This document shows, in pieces, positions 24,219 through 36,260 of a stretch of 64,000 nucleotides of DNA. The notes beneath the pieces are model-generated. The model searched no databases. It was not told the DNA's origin and saw nothing but the letters and a program-made list of their open reading frames with translations. Made by a program: the position numbers and the translations under genes. Numbering within the stretch: the first letter of the stretch is position 1; every line of letters starts with the position of its first letter. Source of the DNA: Anseranas semipalmata (lineage: Eukaryota > Chordata > Aves > Anseriformes > Anseranatidae); contig VXAA01001518.1 of assembly GCA_013399115.1 (NCBI GenBank), positions 669,281-733,280 of the forward strand. The letters are read 5' to 3'.

Positions 24219-27200
24219 AGGCAACACTTTCATAGGTCAAAATAGTCAGGTCCTTGAACTTCATAAATGGTACCGGGGGCTTCTGGTTAGAAAAGCAGAT
24301 TATATCTCTAGGACTTCTGGGGGCAGATTCACAGAGGTATAGATGTCAGACCTTGTCATGGTGCCCATGGACCCTCTGCCAAAGCTAGGGGGAAATTTTT
24401 CTCGTTCATAGCCTTTCCTGCTTCTCATCTACCTTCACCACCAGCAGCAAACGGATCAAGCCCTTCTTCCCTTCCCACTTTTTGGAGCAATTCCACGCCT
24501 AGCCCAGCCTAGTACCTTCTCACCCGTTCCTCCTTTCCACTTTCATACTCATGCCAGGAGCTAGAGAAAGCTGAAGAAAGTCTGCCTCCCAGGGGTTGCT
24601 GAGAAGGGGAGGAAAAGAGAGAGAAAAAAATCAGTTATGCTATATGGTAAAAGACCCTGTTCACAATGGGATGAGGAGAGGTTGTTACATGGGAAGTGCT
24701 CTTAGATGCTGTACTAAAGATGAATAGGAGTAACGTAGAATTTCCTAAAGAACGTGATGTAGGAAACATGAAGAATGAGCAAGATAAAAACCTTTGTCAC
24801 AGCCGCTTCAGTGACCTCTCCCATTCCCTCTTTTCCACCATGTCTCCTGCATACCAGAGAGACCTCACTAATTAAAGCAAATTCTTGAAATATACTCAGA
24901 TTTCTGAAAATCTTCTGTAGAGATTCACACAGGGGACCAGCCTCCATGGACTGGAAAAACAGGGTCCATCAAGAGCCAGTAGGGCTTGTAATTCCAGATT
25001 GCACAGGTGCATTTTGAAAAAAAAAAATCTGTTCTGTAGGAGAAAAAATTTACATTTCTTGTTTTATAACATCTTCTAGGCATGCTCACTAAGTGGCTCT
25101 GCAGAGCCACATTCTTATTAAAAATAAAATTGTGTGGCAACAAGAACTCAGTGGTGTTGGATAGAGGATGATGTAGTACTCTGCAGAAGAAAAGGAACAG
25201 AATCTGGTTTATGGGGAATAAATGTTTTTTATGGCTCTTGCAGATTTATTTTCTGGTCTTCAGTATGGAATGGAAATCCTGCAGATGGAGAGTGTATGCT
25301 TGGCTCTTGACATGACAAAGGCAGTGATCAAGGGAGCCATTGCTTGCCCTAGTGTTTCCTCATTTTTAAAAATAACTCTTTTTCTTAGAATGTTGTTTTT
25401 TATCTCATTAAAAAAAAAATCCACTTTTTAATTAATTAAATAAATAACCCTTTTGGACACATTTTCCAGCTACCAATCAGTTTCAGAATATGTTATTTTG
25501 TTTTCTTACTAGTGAAAATAGTTGTCCAGTAATTAAGGAAGTCAGAACAAGTAGAATATTTAATCTACTCTTGGACTAATGTTTCAGTAAAGTCAGTGTC
25601 CTGTACAGATGTCTCTGGGAAAAATATGGATATGTATACAATTGAGTTTTAGTATTGCCATTTTCAAAATGTAGTTTGGGAATGTTTTTAAATTGGTATG
25701 AGTTATTTAACTTTGAAAAGCAGATGACTCCATGTCAAACTGCCTGTAAGTCAAGGTAAGCTGAAAGATAATAGCATTGGGAGGAAAAGGAGGGTTACTG
25801 GAAGTATCATACATGACTATAACTGTGATTCATTCTGGCTGTCAATATTATTTTGTTAAAGAAATAACTTTATTCCACCTCTTTCAAAAAATTGCTACAG
25901 AAGACAGCTCTAGAGAATGGATTAATGGTTGCATCCTTGTGTTCGTTCATATTAAATGCAGTGAATGCTTTTTTCACTACTGAAGCTTTATATGTCACTA
26001 AAATTTCTAAATATATTTATATAAAAACTTCACCAGGATTTATATGGCCAAGTTTTAAAAAATGATGGTCAATAGTATCATAAAATATTATAATTCTTTC
26101 ACAATTAAAAAAGTTGCCATCACAATAAATAAGGAAGTGAATTATAAACTGGTAAAAACTTCACATGCATCAATGTCCCCAACCATTTGACTTCTCTCTT
26201 AAAGGACAGAAAAGCAAGGACTATCATTTTATTTGGTAAAAAGAACTTGAATATTTAACTTGATTCACCAAGTTTCTGTTGCCTCTGAAGATTTACGTCC
26301 TTTTAAAAAAACAACATTTTGCATATATATTATAGGACCGATCTAATAAAGATGATATAAAATGCAAAAGAATAATAGAAAACAGAGATGGTGTGGTTTA
26401 AATAGTTAGATACTGTCCTGTTCTTAGTGAAATACAATATTCTAAAACATATTTTCAAGTTTTTTCTTACATCTAGTATAAGTATTTCCAGGTGATGGAC
26501 CTTCTCTCCTTGCCTATGGGCAAAATGAAGCATCATGTTCCATACAGACTGATAGTCATAATTTCTGTTGAAACAAATTAATCTAAGTTAAAATCTTAGA
26601 AAATGTTTTGGAGGACAGAACCCAGATAAATTTATAGCCATAGATTTGATACATATCAAATGAAGCTGGATGTTATCTAAGAAAAAGCTAACAATAAAAG
26701 TTGCTTTGACAAGCTCATAGAAGTGACACTGAGTCTAATAACTTTGGGGGTTAGAAAGACTATAGCCTGTGTATTTCTTGCAAAGAATGGGATCATTCCA
26801 ACCTCTACTGTAAACTACATGCATCCAACATACTGCTTCTAAATAAGCTGGAAAACAGAATTCAGCTCTTCATAATGCAAAAAGTAGGTACGAAGTAGTC
26901 ATTATGTATACCCTTTCTAGCTATACCCTTGTCTGTCCAAGTGCCTCAAGATTCAGGTAACTTTTCACCTAATGATACTTTTTACCTACTTCCATCACTC
27001 ATCCTTCTCACTGGAGTTTTTTTGTTGCCTTATACATCACTAGACATACTGGAATTGAAAATAAAAATATAAAAATTGTGCTAATTTGAAAATAAAATTG
27101 TTAGGCTGTTTTGAAAATTGTGAGGTAAGCCAGGATTGGACCTATCCAGGAGAAAATAAAAAGCACCTTTCAAAAAATGCAACGTGTAAATGAACTTGAT

Positions 27201-27359
27201 ATTGTACAAGGGCGCTATGAATAAGGATGTCATTTATTCTTGGGTCTGCTTTTCAATCGGTTAATCTTCTGATGCACTTTAGAGAGGGAAAAGTATACAG
27301 GAAGAAAAAGGGTGTGTTAGAAGATTTTACTTCTCCCTTTACCACAGCTCAAAGCTCAC

Positions 27360-27500
27360 CTTGAGCTCTTCTTCCTTTTCATGGTGCATTGCTGTGTGAC
27401 ATCCTGTTCAAGCCTGACAATCCTGTCCTTCCAGTTCGAGATTTCTACCTTCCAGTGAAAGGCCTGACCACCCAGAGCCTGAGTGCATTCCTCTCCTCTC
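27360..27500 (-). CDS. Candidate internal coding exon, coiled-coil type
   Basis: I do not recognise the gene. On the minus strand a pyrimidine-rich acceptor (catttcctcctgccttag, AG at 27502-27501) precedes a 141-base open segment that ends at the donor AAG|GTGAGC (intron starts at 27359). A branch-like ctcac lies about 20 bases before the acceptor. Both boundaries are phase 2, so the exon is symmetric and could be skipped without a frameshift. The 46 full codons read RGEECTQALGGQ, then FHWKVEISNWKDRIVRLEQD, then VTQQCTMKRKKSS. Hydrophobic residues W16, I20, W23, I27, L30 and V34 fall at exact 4-3-4-3-4 spacing, a coiled-coil heptad pattern. The frame hits TGA immediately after the donor. Counter-evidence: no second exon of the same gene was identified, and chance splice-like signals are common. 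Confidence 0.3.
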
Positions 27501-28570
27501 CTAAGGCAGGAGGAAATGTGAGCTTGTGTTGCCATTCTTAGAGAATATATATGTTTTGCTTTTGTGACTGCCATATCAAAAAAAAAACCTGCATCTCTCC
27601 ATGAAGCTAGCCAGATCTAAGATGTGTTTTAGATCTTTACTAAATCCACAGTTATACTGATCCCTAAGAGATTCCAGGGGTGCTGAGGTCTCTGTGCCAG
27701 AGAAGCAGGGCAGAAAAAAAAACTGGAAATAATCCTTTACAGTCTTTTAAATATCTTTCCTTCTCTCTCATTAAGGGCTGATTTACACCATGCTTTGGAA
27801 CAAGGTGCAGAGGTGCCAAAGCTGCTGAAGATCTAAGCATTAAGTCAACATATAGCATTTCTATCTCCAGAGTTAGCTGCAGAGCTGGTTCAAGTTTCTT
27901 TACGTCCAGAGGGCAGGCATGCCCTAATTATCTCAATGATAAAGAGCAAGATGTTCGAAATTGATATACTAGTCACTGTGGGACAGAGCAGCAAGTCTGT
28001 TAAACCTGGAGTTATGCTCACTGCTGCTGCATGATCCTGACCTAGATGGGGTTTCTTAGGGGTTGCAGGGGCTTAGGCACAGGCTGCTGCAGCTGGCCAG
28101 TTGAGATGTAACACAGGTGCTACTAAAAAACTGTGGAGAAGAGAGAGTAAAGGACAAAGTAATGACTTTGATTTCAGTTTCTCAGCTTACAGCCCTCAGG
28201 AAAAAGATATCCTTGACTGAGAAAAGAACTTACCATGACACTGACAGAGATAAAGTTATCCCTAAACAGGCTGTGGTGCACAGCCTGTCACAGTAGCTAT
28301 GCAAGGACTGCATATCAGCCTTGAAAATTTGTGCTCCCATCACATTATGTCAGTGGGTTTGGCTGCCCTAAGACTCGTGCTTCCTCCGCCTTTCTCCACG
28401 TCCACTCAATCTCTTCCCAACATACTCCTTATACAGCTTTGTGCCCACTCAGCCTTTACTAATGACTTTACATCCTGGTCAGCAGAGGGGTAGGGGCTGT
28501 TCATGGTGCACGTGTAACATATTCAGACCTCAGAGTCCCTCCTGCAGTTCCACATCCTACTTCTTCGCTC
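27501..28570. other. Gene-free stretch upstream (minus sense) of the candidate exon
   Basis: No repeat or further exon recognised. Two 64-codon ORFs (27664-27858 minus, 28299-28493 plus) have no recognisable motif. Confidence 0.5.
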
Positions 28571-28664
28571 ATAGAATCATAGAATCATAGAATGGCCTGG
28601 GTTGAAAAGGACCTTAAAGATCATCTAGTTTCAACCCCCCTGCTCTGGGCAGGGTTGCCAACCA

Positions 28665-28859
28665 CTACAGCAGGCTGCCCAGAGTCACATCCAGCCTGGC
28701 CTTGAATGCCTCCAGGAATGGGGCATCCACAACCTCTCTGGGTAACCTGTTCCAGTGCCTCACCACCCTCTGAGTGAAAAACTTCTTCCTAATATCTAAC
28801 CTAAATCTCCCCTGTCTTAGTTTAAAACCATTCCCCCTTGTCCTATCACTTATCAACAT
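28665..28859 (-). pseudogene. CR1 ORF2 fragment, C-terminal part after frameshift
   Basis: The 64-codon continuation of the preceding ORF2 fragment in a different frame. It contains [20 protein letters not shown] and [18 protein letters not shown] and ends at the family's usual stop. It overlaps the upstream fragment by 14 bases at the frameshift site. The start Met is created by the shift and is not a natural start. Confidence 0.88.
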
Positions 28860-29364
28860 GTGTAAACAGGCGTTCCCCCTCCTGTTTATGCGCTCCCTTC
28901 AAGTACTGGAAGGCCGCAATGAGGTCTCCCCGGAGCCTTCTCTTCTCCAAGCTAAACAAGCCCAGTTCCCTCAACCTTTCTTCATAGGAGAGGTGTTCCA
29001 GCCCTCTGATCATCTTAGTGGCCCTCCTCTGGACCCGTTCCAAGAGCTCCACATCCTTCTTGTGCTGGAGGCCCCAGGCCTGCACGCAGTATTCCAGGTG
29101 GGGTCTCACCAGAGCAGAGTAGAGGGGGACAATCACCTCCCTCTCCCTGCTGGCCACCCCTTTTTTGATGCAGCCCAGGACATAGTTGGCCTTCCGGGCC
29201 GCAAGCGCACGCTGCCGGCTCATGTCCAGCTTCTCGTCCAGCAGGACCCCCAAGTCCTTCTCCGCAGGGCTGCTCTCGAGTTCTTCTTCTCCCAGTCTGT
29301 ATAAGTACCTGGGATTGCCCCAGCCCAAGTGCATCACCTTGCACTTGGCCCTGTTGTACCTCAT
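28846..29364 (-). pseudogene. CR1 ORF2 fragment, upstream part (172 codons)
   Basis: Encodes the end of the CR1 reverse transcriptase region. It starts [20 protein letters not shown] and contains [14 protein letters not shown] and [19 protein letters not shown]. It ends at a premature stop after ERLFTHVDK because one extra base near 28850 shifts the frame (gataagtgatag here against gataacgatag in related copies). The remainder continues in the overlapping frame at 28665-28859. The catalytic YxDD and endonuclease regions are absent. Confidence 0.9.
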
Positions 29365-29416
29365 TAGGTTCTCTTGGGCCCACTTCTCCAGCCTGTCCAG
29401 GTCCCTCTGGATTCGT

Positions 29417-30366
29417 CTTGTAAAGATCTTCTGGATTAGGAAGAAACCTAAGGTAAGGGAATGAAAAATATGATCTCAGAGGAAAGAGAAAGATCAAAGG
29501 AGTATATACATGGTGAAGTTAGAGGTTCATTCTGGGGTTTTGTGATTTATCAGACTCAAGTGTTTATAAAGTAACGGAGTATTGGCATGGGCGTTAGCAA
29601 TTAGTAACAGTGTTATAAAATCATTGATTAGCAGTTGCAGTATGTTCAACTCTGACTGAGTCTGCAAAGAGCATTAAGGCCGTGAGGAGAGGAAAGCACA
29701 GACTAAAGACAGGAGCCATTTTGCAAAAGGGGCGGGAAGCAATGCAGATGATCCTTAGCTCCTTTCCACAGCTAACATTTCTGTGAGTGAAGAAGAGTTC
29801 TAGACAAAAAAAAAAAAAATGTTTGTAGGGAAGAATCCCCTGTGAAAGCAAACAAATAAATGCTTTCAGCACAAAAAGAAGAGCCCAGCAACAACTAACC
29901 CAGCTTGTCATTTCCTTTATTACAGCTTGGAAGCCAGTTGGTCCCCTTGTGGGACTGAGGCTAGTGCACTGACAAAAATACACTGTTTTCTTGCCAAATG
30001 GACACATTTGAAAAAGCTGCTATTTCATCGTGATGAGACATTTAATTTGCCATGCCATCTAATAGATAAAATGAAAAAACAGAGGCACTAAAACATATCA
30101 CTGATGTTCCAAGTTTCCAGGCTCCTCTCCCTCAGATAACACATTTCCTACATTAACGAGATGGAGGCACTCATGTGTGCTGCAATAAAGACAAAATCAA
30201 ATGCTCTTTTGCAGTGTTCTGTCAAATCCTCCAGGAGATTCTGTGGCTGCAGTTTTTATGCCCTGATTCAGAATCACATCGGAGGAAGATATAAAAAAGC
30301 ACAATCCAATACGTGCAGACTCATCTGGATGCTGAAGAGATTTCTAAGCATTATAATACTACCAGG
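29417..30366. other. Gene-free stretch, no gene recognised
   Basis: A minus-strand 128-codon ORF at 29621-30007 is rich in Cys, Phe and Leu and looks like chance. No repeats recognised apart from a 13-base A run near 29807. Confidence 0.5.
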
Positions 30367-30592
30367 ACGTAATTAAGCAGCGAGTAACGTAATTAAGCAG
30401 AGGGTGACAAAACTAGAGCCTGCTCAACTATTTGAGAGTTTTTTTTTTTTCACTGAGCTCAATGGATTGCAGATCTGACTTTAGCTGCATGTGCTAAGTT
30501 TGTCTAGAGCTTTACTGATGACATTGTTCATCTTAGTTTTCACCCCAGCGTAAAGCTTTTGTTACTAGTTAGATGCAAACGTAATTAATCAG
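30367..30592. repeat. Three copies of a TAATTA-containing 14-mer
   Basis: acgtaattaagcag occurs at 30367-30380 and 30387-30400 (20-bp period), and acgtaattaatcag at 30579-30592. Each holds TAATTA, the core site for many homeodomain proteins. Two copies can be explained by local tandem duplication. The third is about 190 bases away and differs at one base. Whether the cluster regulates anything cannot be told from sequence alone. Confidence 0.6.
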
Positions 30593-32620
30593 GAGTTCTA
30601 CAACAGCATGCATGCCCTGTATAAAAATATGAATCAGGCCACACAAGCTTCTAGCCTCTTCTTATGAAACCTCTTTGCATCTCCTTTTCCTCTTTGCCAG
30701 TTTCTACAGGGTGAAAAAATATGTGCTTGCTCCACAGAAATGCATCTGGAATTTACGTTTCTGCAGAAACATAAATTTAAGCTTTTTACCAGCCATCTAC
30801 TTTTTCCAACTGCAAACCTACTACAAAGCTTCATGTTATGTGGTGTCCCTAAGAACTGCATCTCTAAAGGCCAAACATTTAATTAATAGAGTTATGGAGA
30901 TAAACCATCATTGAGAGGAAGGAAACAATTAGGTCTTTCAGACAAGGGAGAACAGATGCATGTTCTCAGTGGATATTTGATAAGCAAGTGTAAATCAATG
31001 AGGCAGAGCCAGAGGAGGGCTCCTCCAAAAGACTTGAGCCTCAGAAGAGAAATTCCTGACATTAATAGTTGTAGGCATGTGTTGAGGTCCACCGGGGAGC
31101 TGAGAGAAGTAGAGGAGGGAGTGGACAGCAGAAAGAGTTTGTACAATGTTCCCTCACAACTGCAGTTTAAAATGGGATCCAAATGGCATTTTGAGAAGCA
31201 AACAGCATGCTCGTTGATCTTCACCACTCCCCTGGCTAAAGTCACCAACTCCAGCCCATCCTCAGATATTCAACTCTGACATTTTCCTGACAATTAATCA
31301 GTTCCTGTTCAGCAGCCAGCATGTGTGCTCTTTTTATCAATAGGACCCAAACTATTTCAGCTAACCTGTCTTGTTTTGTCTGAATCGGGTTAGTGAGCAC
31401 AATCACAAGCTGCTGAGCTGTCAGTTAGGAAGCTGAAGTAACTTTGCAGTTGAGGAGTGGCTGGAATAAGGCTGGTTGCCTCTTCAGCCAGCATGAATTC
31501 AGATGGAAGAGGAACCTCTCTGCCTGACAGCCACTACTAGAAGAGCCATTACTAGAGATTATGCAGACATGTAAGAAAATTCAGTGCCTATCTGAAAAAA
31601 ATAAATAAAATAAAATAATTGTTGGGGTACAGTTACTCATGTAAAAAGCTATAAATCTTTCATCTTTGCTTGAGTTAGTTTTGCTTCCTGTTGGCTCATA
31701 ATTCTGACAACTCAGTTCTCCTTCTATTAATATTCTTTCAGTTAATATTCTCTGATGTGCACTAAAGCACCTATCAATTATTCATACTAAAACATGACCA
31801 CTATTTCTTTTAACAATGAGATTAAACTGTTTGTTGATGCTGCTGACCTAGACTAGTCACTAATGGGACATTTGTTTACCCTATATTTTTCTCTCCCTGG
31901 TAAACCATCACTTAGATGGTGCCAGTGGGAACCCTCCAAGCTCCTCACAGGATTTCCATGTAACAGGTGAGGCAAAACTAAAATGTATGAAGAAAATTTT
32001 CAAAGTTTCCAAAGATGGGAGGTAAAGGAATATTAAATAAAAGGCCTATTTTTCTCATTTGCATTGGTACAAATCAGGAATTTTGCAAATAGATTTTCTG
32101 GGTAGAGACTCACTAACTGGAGAAAGTGTGCAACGGAGAACAGAATCAGCCTTGATGAATCCAGTTATGACTTAGAAATAAAGTAGTTGTACCACAAGCA
32201 ATTAATTCTGTTGTGATCTATCTAAATTGTAAATGGTGGAAGGAGATAATTTCAGTTCTGCCGTGTTCATCAGAAACTCCACCCTATCCCAAACCTTGCA
32301 GCATCAGATCCAGTCACAAAATATGGAGAACAATGTCATCAGAGAAAACTTAAATTAGGGGATCATACCCAGAGGGCATGGCACTGTTTCTAATTAAGAG
32401 GTTTTTGTCCCCTTCAAATTAACATTTCAAATGACATCATATGGATTGAAGCCTTGGTACTTTCCAGCAGTTTTAGAGTTCTTTACGTCTGGAACATGAC
32501 AGCAGGAAGAGACATGATACCTGGGTGAAACTGAGAATTGTCAGGCTGCTTGTTTAAAACAGGCAGATTTGTGTTTTATGAGATACATTAAATTGTCAAT
32601 GCACATCACAGGTTTATCTA

Positions 32621-32690
32621 AGTGGAAGGAAGAAAGAAAGGAAGAAAGGAAATCAAGCGAGCAAGGAAGCAAGAAAAAAAAAAGAATAAT
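32621..32690. repeat. Purine-rich low-complexity tract
   Basis: Irregular GGAA, GAAA and AAGC units on the plus strand, giving a Lys/Glu/Arg-rich stretch in the overlapping plus ORF at 32569-32901. That ORF is best explained as a by-product of the low complexity. Confidence 0.8.
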
Positions 32691-35600
32691 ACCATTGAAT
32701 GTTAAAAAAAAAATAAAAAATCAAAGTTCTGCGAACTGGAGCTCCCTTTGGTCAGAATCTGCCATGACAGAGCTCCCCAGTATAGGAAGGGTGAGGTTCA
32801 GATGCTGCCAGGAAAAGACTGGCAGCAGCTATTTCTGTGCTCAGATGCATTTTGACAGGGCAAACTTGGTTAGTTACAATCAAAATCTTAATGGAGATTG
32901 AACAGAGCAGCTGCTAAGTAGTCATCTCCCTTACTTGCCTTGATGGAAGGGATTAAAAGTAAAATCAGCGGTGCTGGTTCTGAGTAAAGATTCATGTAAG
33001 ATATGATTTGCAGGAAATAATTACCATATGTCCTGGTATCTGATCAGACATTCAATACTGGGAGAAGCAGCATCCCCCACCCATTCTAGCTCCCACACAT
33101 TCATTTGGGGATTAGCCAGGAGGAGTGGATAGTTATCACTGCTTAAGTGACCAAAGCTTCAGAAAGCAGATGGTCTTTTTGTTTTCATTCTTTCCCCACA
33201 CAGTGCATCAAACCTCCTGCAACTGCCAGAAACATCTCTAGGGACCATCAGAGTATGGCAGGGAAGAGGGGCTGAATAAGGCAAACACCATGGAGAAGAG
33301 CAGTGCAGGACAGTGCGGCCCAGTCAGGTCCATCTCTGGGAAACCACACCCTTGACTCCATGCAAGGAAAATCACAGAGAGAAGAATTGTTGAATTTAAC
33401 CTTGGAAAGGAATGCTACACCAGGATTTGTGGTCAGCTGTAGAAGTGAGCAAGTGGCATCCTGTAATTGCTAGAGGAGAAAAAGATCAAAAGAGCAACAA
33501 ATCACAATCAAAACCATGACTGCTGGATACTGAAACAGTATCATGATCTATCTCCCCTTAAAAATAATAATCACTAGTATTTATTATTTGAAATATCTTT
33601 TTTTGCTTGTTTTTGTTTTTATTTTGCTGCTCTGTGGAACTGACTTTTTAAATATTTCTCCATGTCACAAGACTGTAATTTCTCTCAAAATGAAAGTTCA
33701 GTCATTTATGCAGCAGGGTCTTAAGGAACTGGGACGTTCAGAAAAAAATAAAAGGAAACCAGGAAATACCAGGACTTATGTCATAAAGTCATGAAAGCTG
33801 ACAGTACTGGCAAAATAGGAGACTGCTTGCAAAGAGCAAGAGTGTTCCCAACTGCATATTCATCTATTCATCCTGCCAAAATAGATGTTGGGCAACCTGG
33901 AGGACAGCAAAGAGGTGTTCAAACCAGTAGTTTCAGGTCCAGTAAGTTCACACACGGTTCAGCACTGTGCAGATTGGCCAGATCAGGTCTGTGTATCATG
34001 GAATTATAATGGTCCAAAGTTGCACTTCTCTCCTCTCAGTAGAATTAATGAAGTGGCAACACGTCCTGACTCTGTACAGTCTGTGAGCACTGTGCTGACC
34101 ACACTTCTGGTCCTATACAATGTCAAAATTCACCTGGCTGAATGTAGATTATCTTTGTCTGAGGCAGTCACCACTGACCCTCTTTGCAAGCAGGGAAGAT
34201 TCAGGCAATGCACTTGTTGGTGATTTAGCTCCTACTAAGGTAGGTCAGATGAACGTCACACCAAAAACACCCACTCCTCCTTTGTGATTGTAAGGAGTAC
34301 CCAAGGAGAGTTGTTCTGATGTAGGCAGCTACATGGTAGTCATCCAACTTCAGATGAGAGAAATCCATCCTCTTCTGGAAGAATGAATCCACAGGGAGCA
34401 AAGGAGACTATCAGCATCCAAAGGACTGTGAAGATCTTCTCAGGAGCTGCAACAGCAACAGCCTCAACTGATGGAGACTTGAGGGCATGTGCAATTTGCT
34501 CAAAGTCTGAGAAACCCAGAAACTTACAAGGGAGCTGCGTCAACCTTTGTAGCCTTCAAGGTGGTTTAGTATAGCACTTACTCAACCTGTATTGGACCTA
34601 GGCAAAGGAATAATTAATGTTTTCAGGAAAACTAATTTTCCCAGAAGCACTGAGCATTCAGGCACTAGCATTAATCTTTCTAACTATTAACAGCGTTATT
34701 ATTTGCTTCTTTGTTTATTGGCTACAGTTATTCCTGACCTTCTTGACTACATAAAAATGCAAGCAAAACATTTATGTAGGCCACAAAGAGCTCAAATTAG
34801 AAAATACAGGATAAAATAATACATTTTCTTAGCTCAAAGGAATTAGTGATCTGATCTAATTAGCTATTCTTCAAGGTTTTTATGCATTACAATAAAAGCT
34901 AATAAAAATGTGTTACCAATACACATTGGAGTCAACTAGTGAAATCAGAACATTTTTCCAAGGCCTGCTCCAAGGCCCTCTGAAGTCAGTGAAGCAAAAT
35001 GGGACTGTGGGGGCTTGAGCTGTGTTTGATCCAGGGAGTACTGAGCACACAGGGGAAGCAATGTCAACTCCTTATTCATCCTAAATGATGGGCTGTGAAT
35101 TTATTGGGCAATAAAGTTGTACTTTCTGCAACTACAGGATGCTTACTTCAGCAATAAGCTCTCATGTAAACATGAAATACTTGCAGTGCTTTAGTTTTGC
35201 TGCAGAAATGTAGCAAACATTTGTGGATACATAAAGGCCTGGAAAAGACTGACAAAGAGCAACTATTATTGGTCTTCATAAGAGAAAACTACAGTGGAGA
35301 AAAATGAGCTTCATGAGTATACACTAGTCAAAATACTTGGAAATTTGATAGTGCCCTAGTCTGTTCCCTCATCCTGTTTCGATTATTCCGATTCAGACAC
35401 GACACTGTCATTTCCATCAAACTGAAAGTTCTGGGAAATGTGAGATACTGAATCACTTCATTTGGATCTGCTTTTTCAGAATAAAACATTTTGATCTTCT
35501 CAAATTGAACTATTCCTTCTTCAATTTATTCAATCGAGTCTAAGCACCTGAGTTTCAGGTTGTTCATTAGCCTAGTAATCCCTCTGAATATCACATGCTT

Positions 35601-36227
35601 TGTAGTAGCAATAATCAAGGTGCTGTTCGCTTCTCCTTCTGGTAATGCTCCTTGCTGGGATTTTGCCTCCCAGAAACACAGTTATTGCATGATAACCAGT
35701 AAGCAGCCCTTTGGTTGAGTCTGGGAAAACTACGGTTTTACCAGTGGTTCGCAATCTAACAGAAAAAATCAGCACATAAGAGGATAACAAGTGTACAAGA
35801 ACTAAAGTACAACTCCCAAGGAAATTATGGCAGATTGTGTGGACACACATTAATTCTGAACTAGATAAAAGATAAAATGCACTGATTTTTTTTAACCATT
35901 ATTCCAACCATTATTTATTAGTGAGAACAGGAGAAGTAAGAATGGGAGGGAGAGATTGGATTTTCTATTTGATTAACTGATATAAAAAGGAGAAGCTTCC
36001 AGATGCATAAAACTTTCTTCAAGTCTGAAATAAACCAAGAAACTGCAAAGCCAGCTTCAGAAAAAGTTAGACTACCCGCAATCTATGATCTTCCAAAATG
36101 TATTTTATGTACCCACGTCACTTAAGGCAGGAAGAGAAAATCTGGACTTTCTTTTACAAATGATACACCCTCATAAATGTCTTAATCATCTCCTGGCTTG
36201 CTGCTTAAATAGGCAATTTGTCTTCAG

Positions 36228-36228
36228 A

Positions 36229-36254
<26 letters not shown>
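36228..36254. repeat. Poly-A tract (27 bases)
   Basis: The longest homopolymer in the window. No retroposed gene body with which it would form a tail was recognised in the preceding sequence (36085-36227 plus strand). Confidence 0.92.

Positions 36255-36260
<6 letters not shown>

Larger units (their letters stand above)
28571..29416 (-). mobile_element. CR1 LINE fragment, 3' 0.85 kb
   Basis: A minus-strand 5'-truncated CR1 of the same general type and almost the same truncation point as the copy at 19769-20623. The 3' tail atagaatcatagaatcatag lies at 28571-28590, then the 3' UTR and the ORF2 C-terminal region. It breaks off near gtccctctggattcg at about 29416. Both CR1 copies keep long open frames but differ at many positions, so they are separate insertions and not a recent segmental copy. 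Confidence 0.95.

Noticed and set aside
28774..29304. Plus-strand 176-codon ORF.
   Set aside because: It is the antisense shadow of the CR1 ORF2 fragment at 28846-29364. The same applies to the plus-strand ORFs at 20257-20657.
32569..32901. Plus-strand ORF with a Lys/Glu/Arg-rich, coiled-coil-like segment.
   Set aside because: The charged part is encoded by a GGAA/GAAA low-complexity tract. The rest has no pattern.
36085..36254. Possible processed retrocopy ending in a 27-base poly-A.
   Set aside because: The preceding sequence has no recognisable gene content, no polyadenylation hexamer at the right place, and no flanking duplication that I could find.
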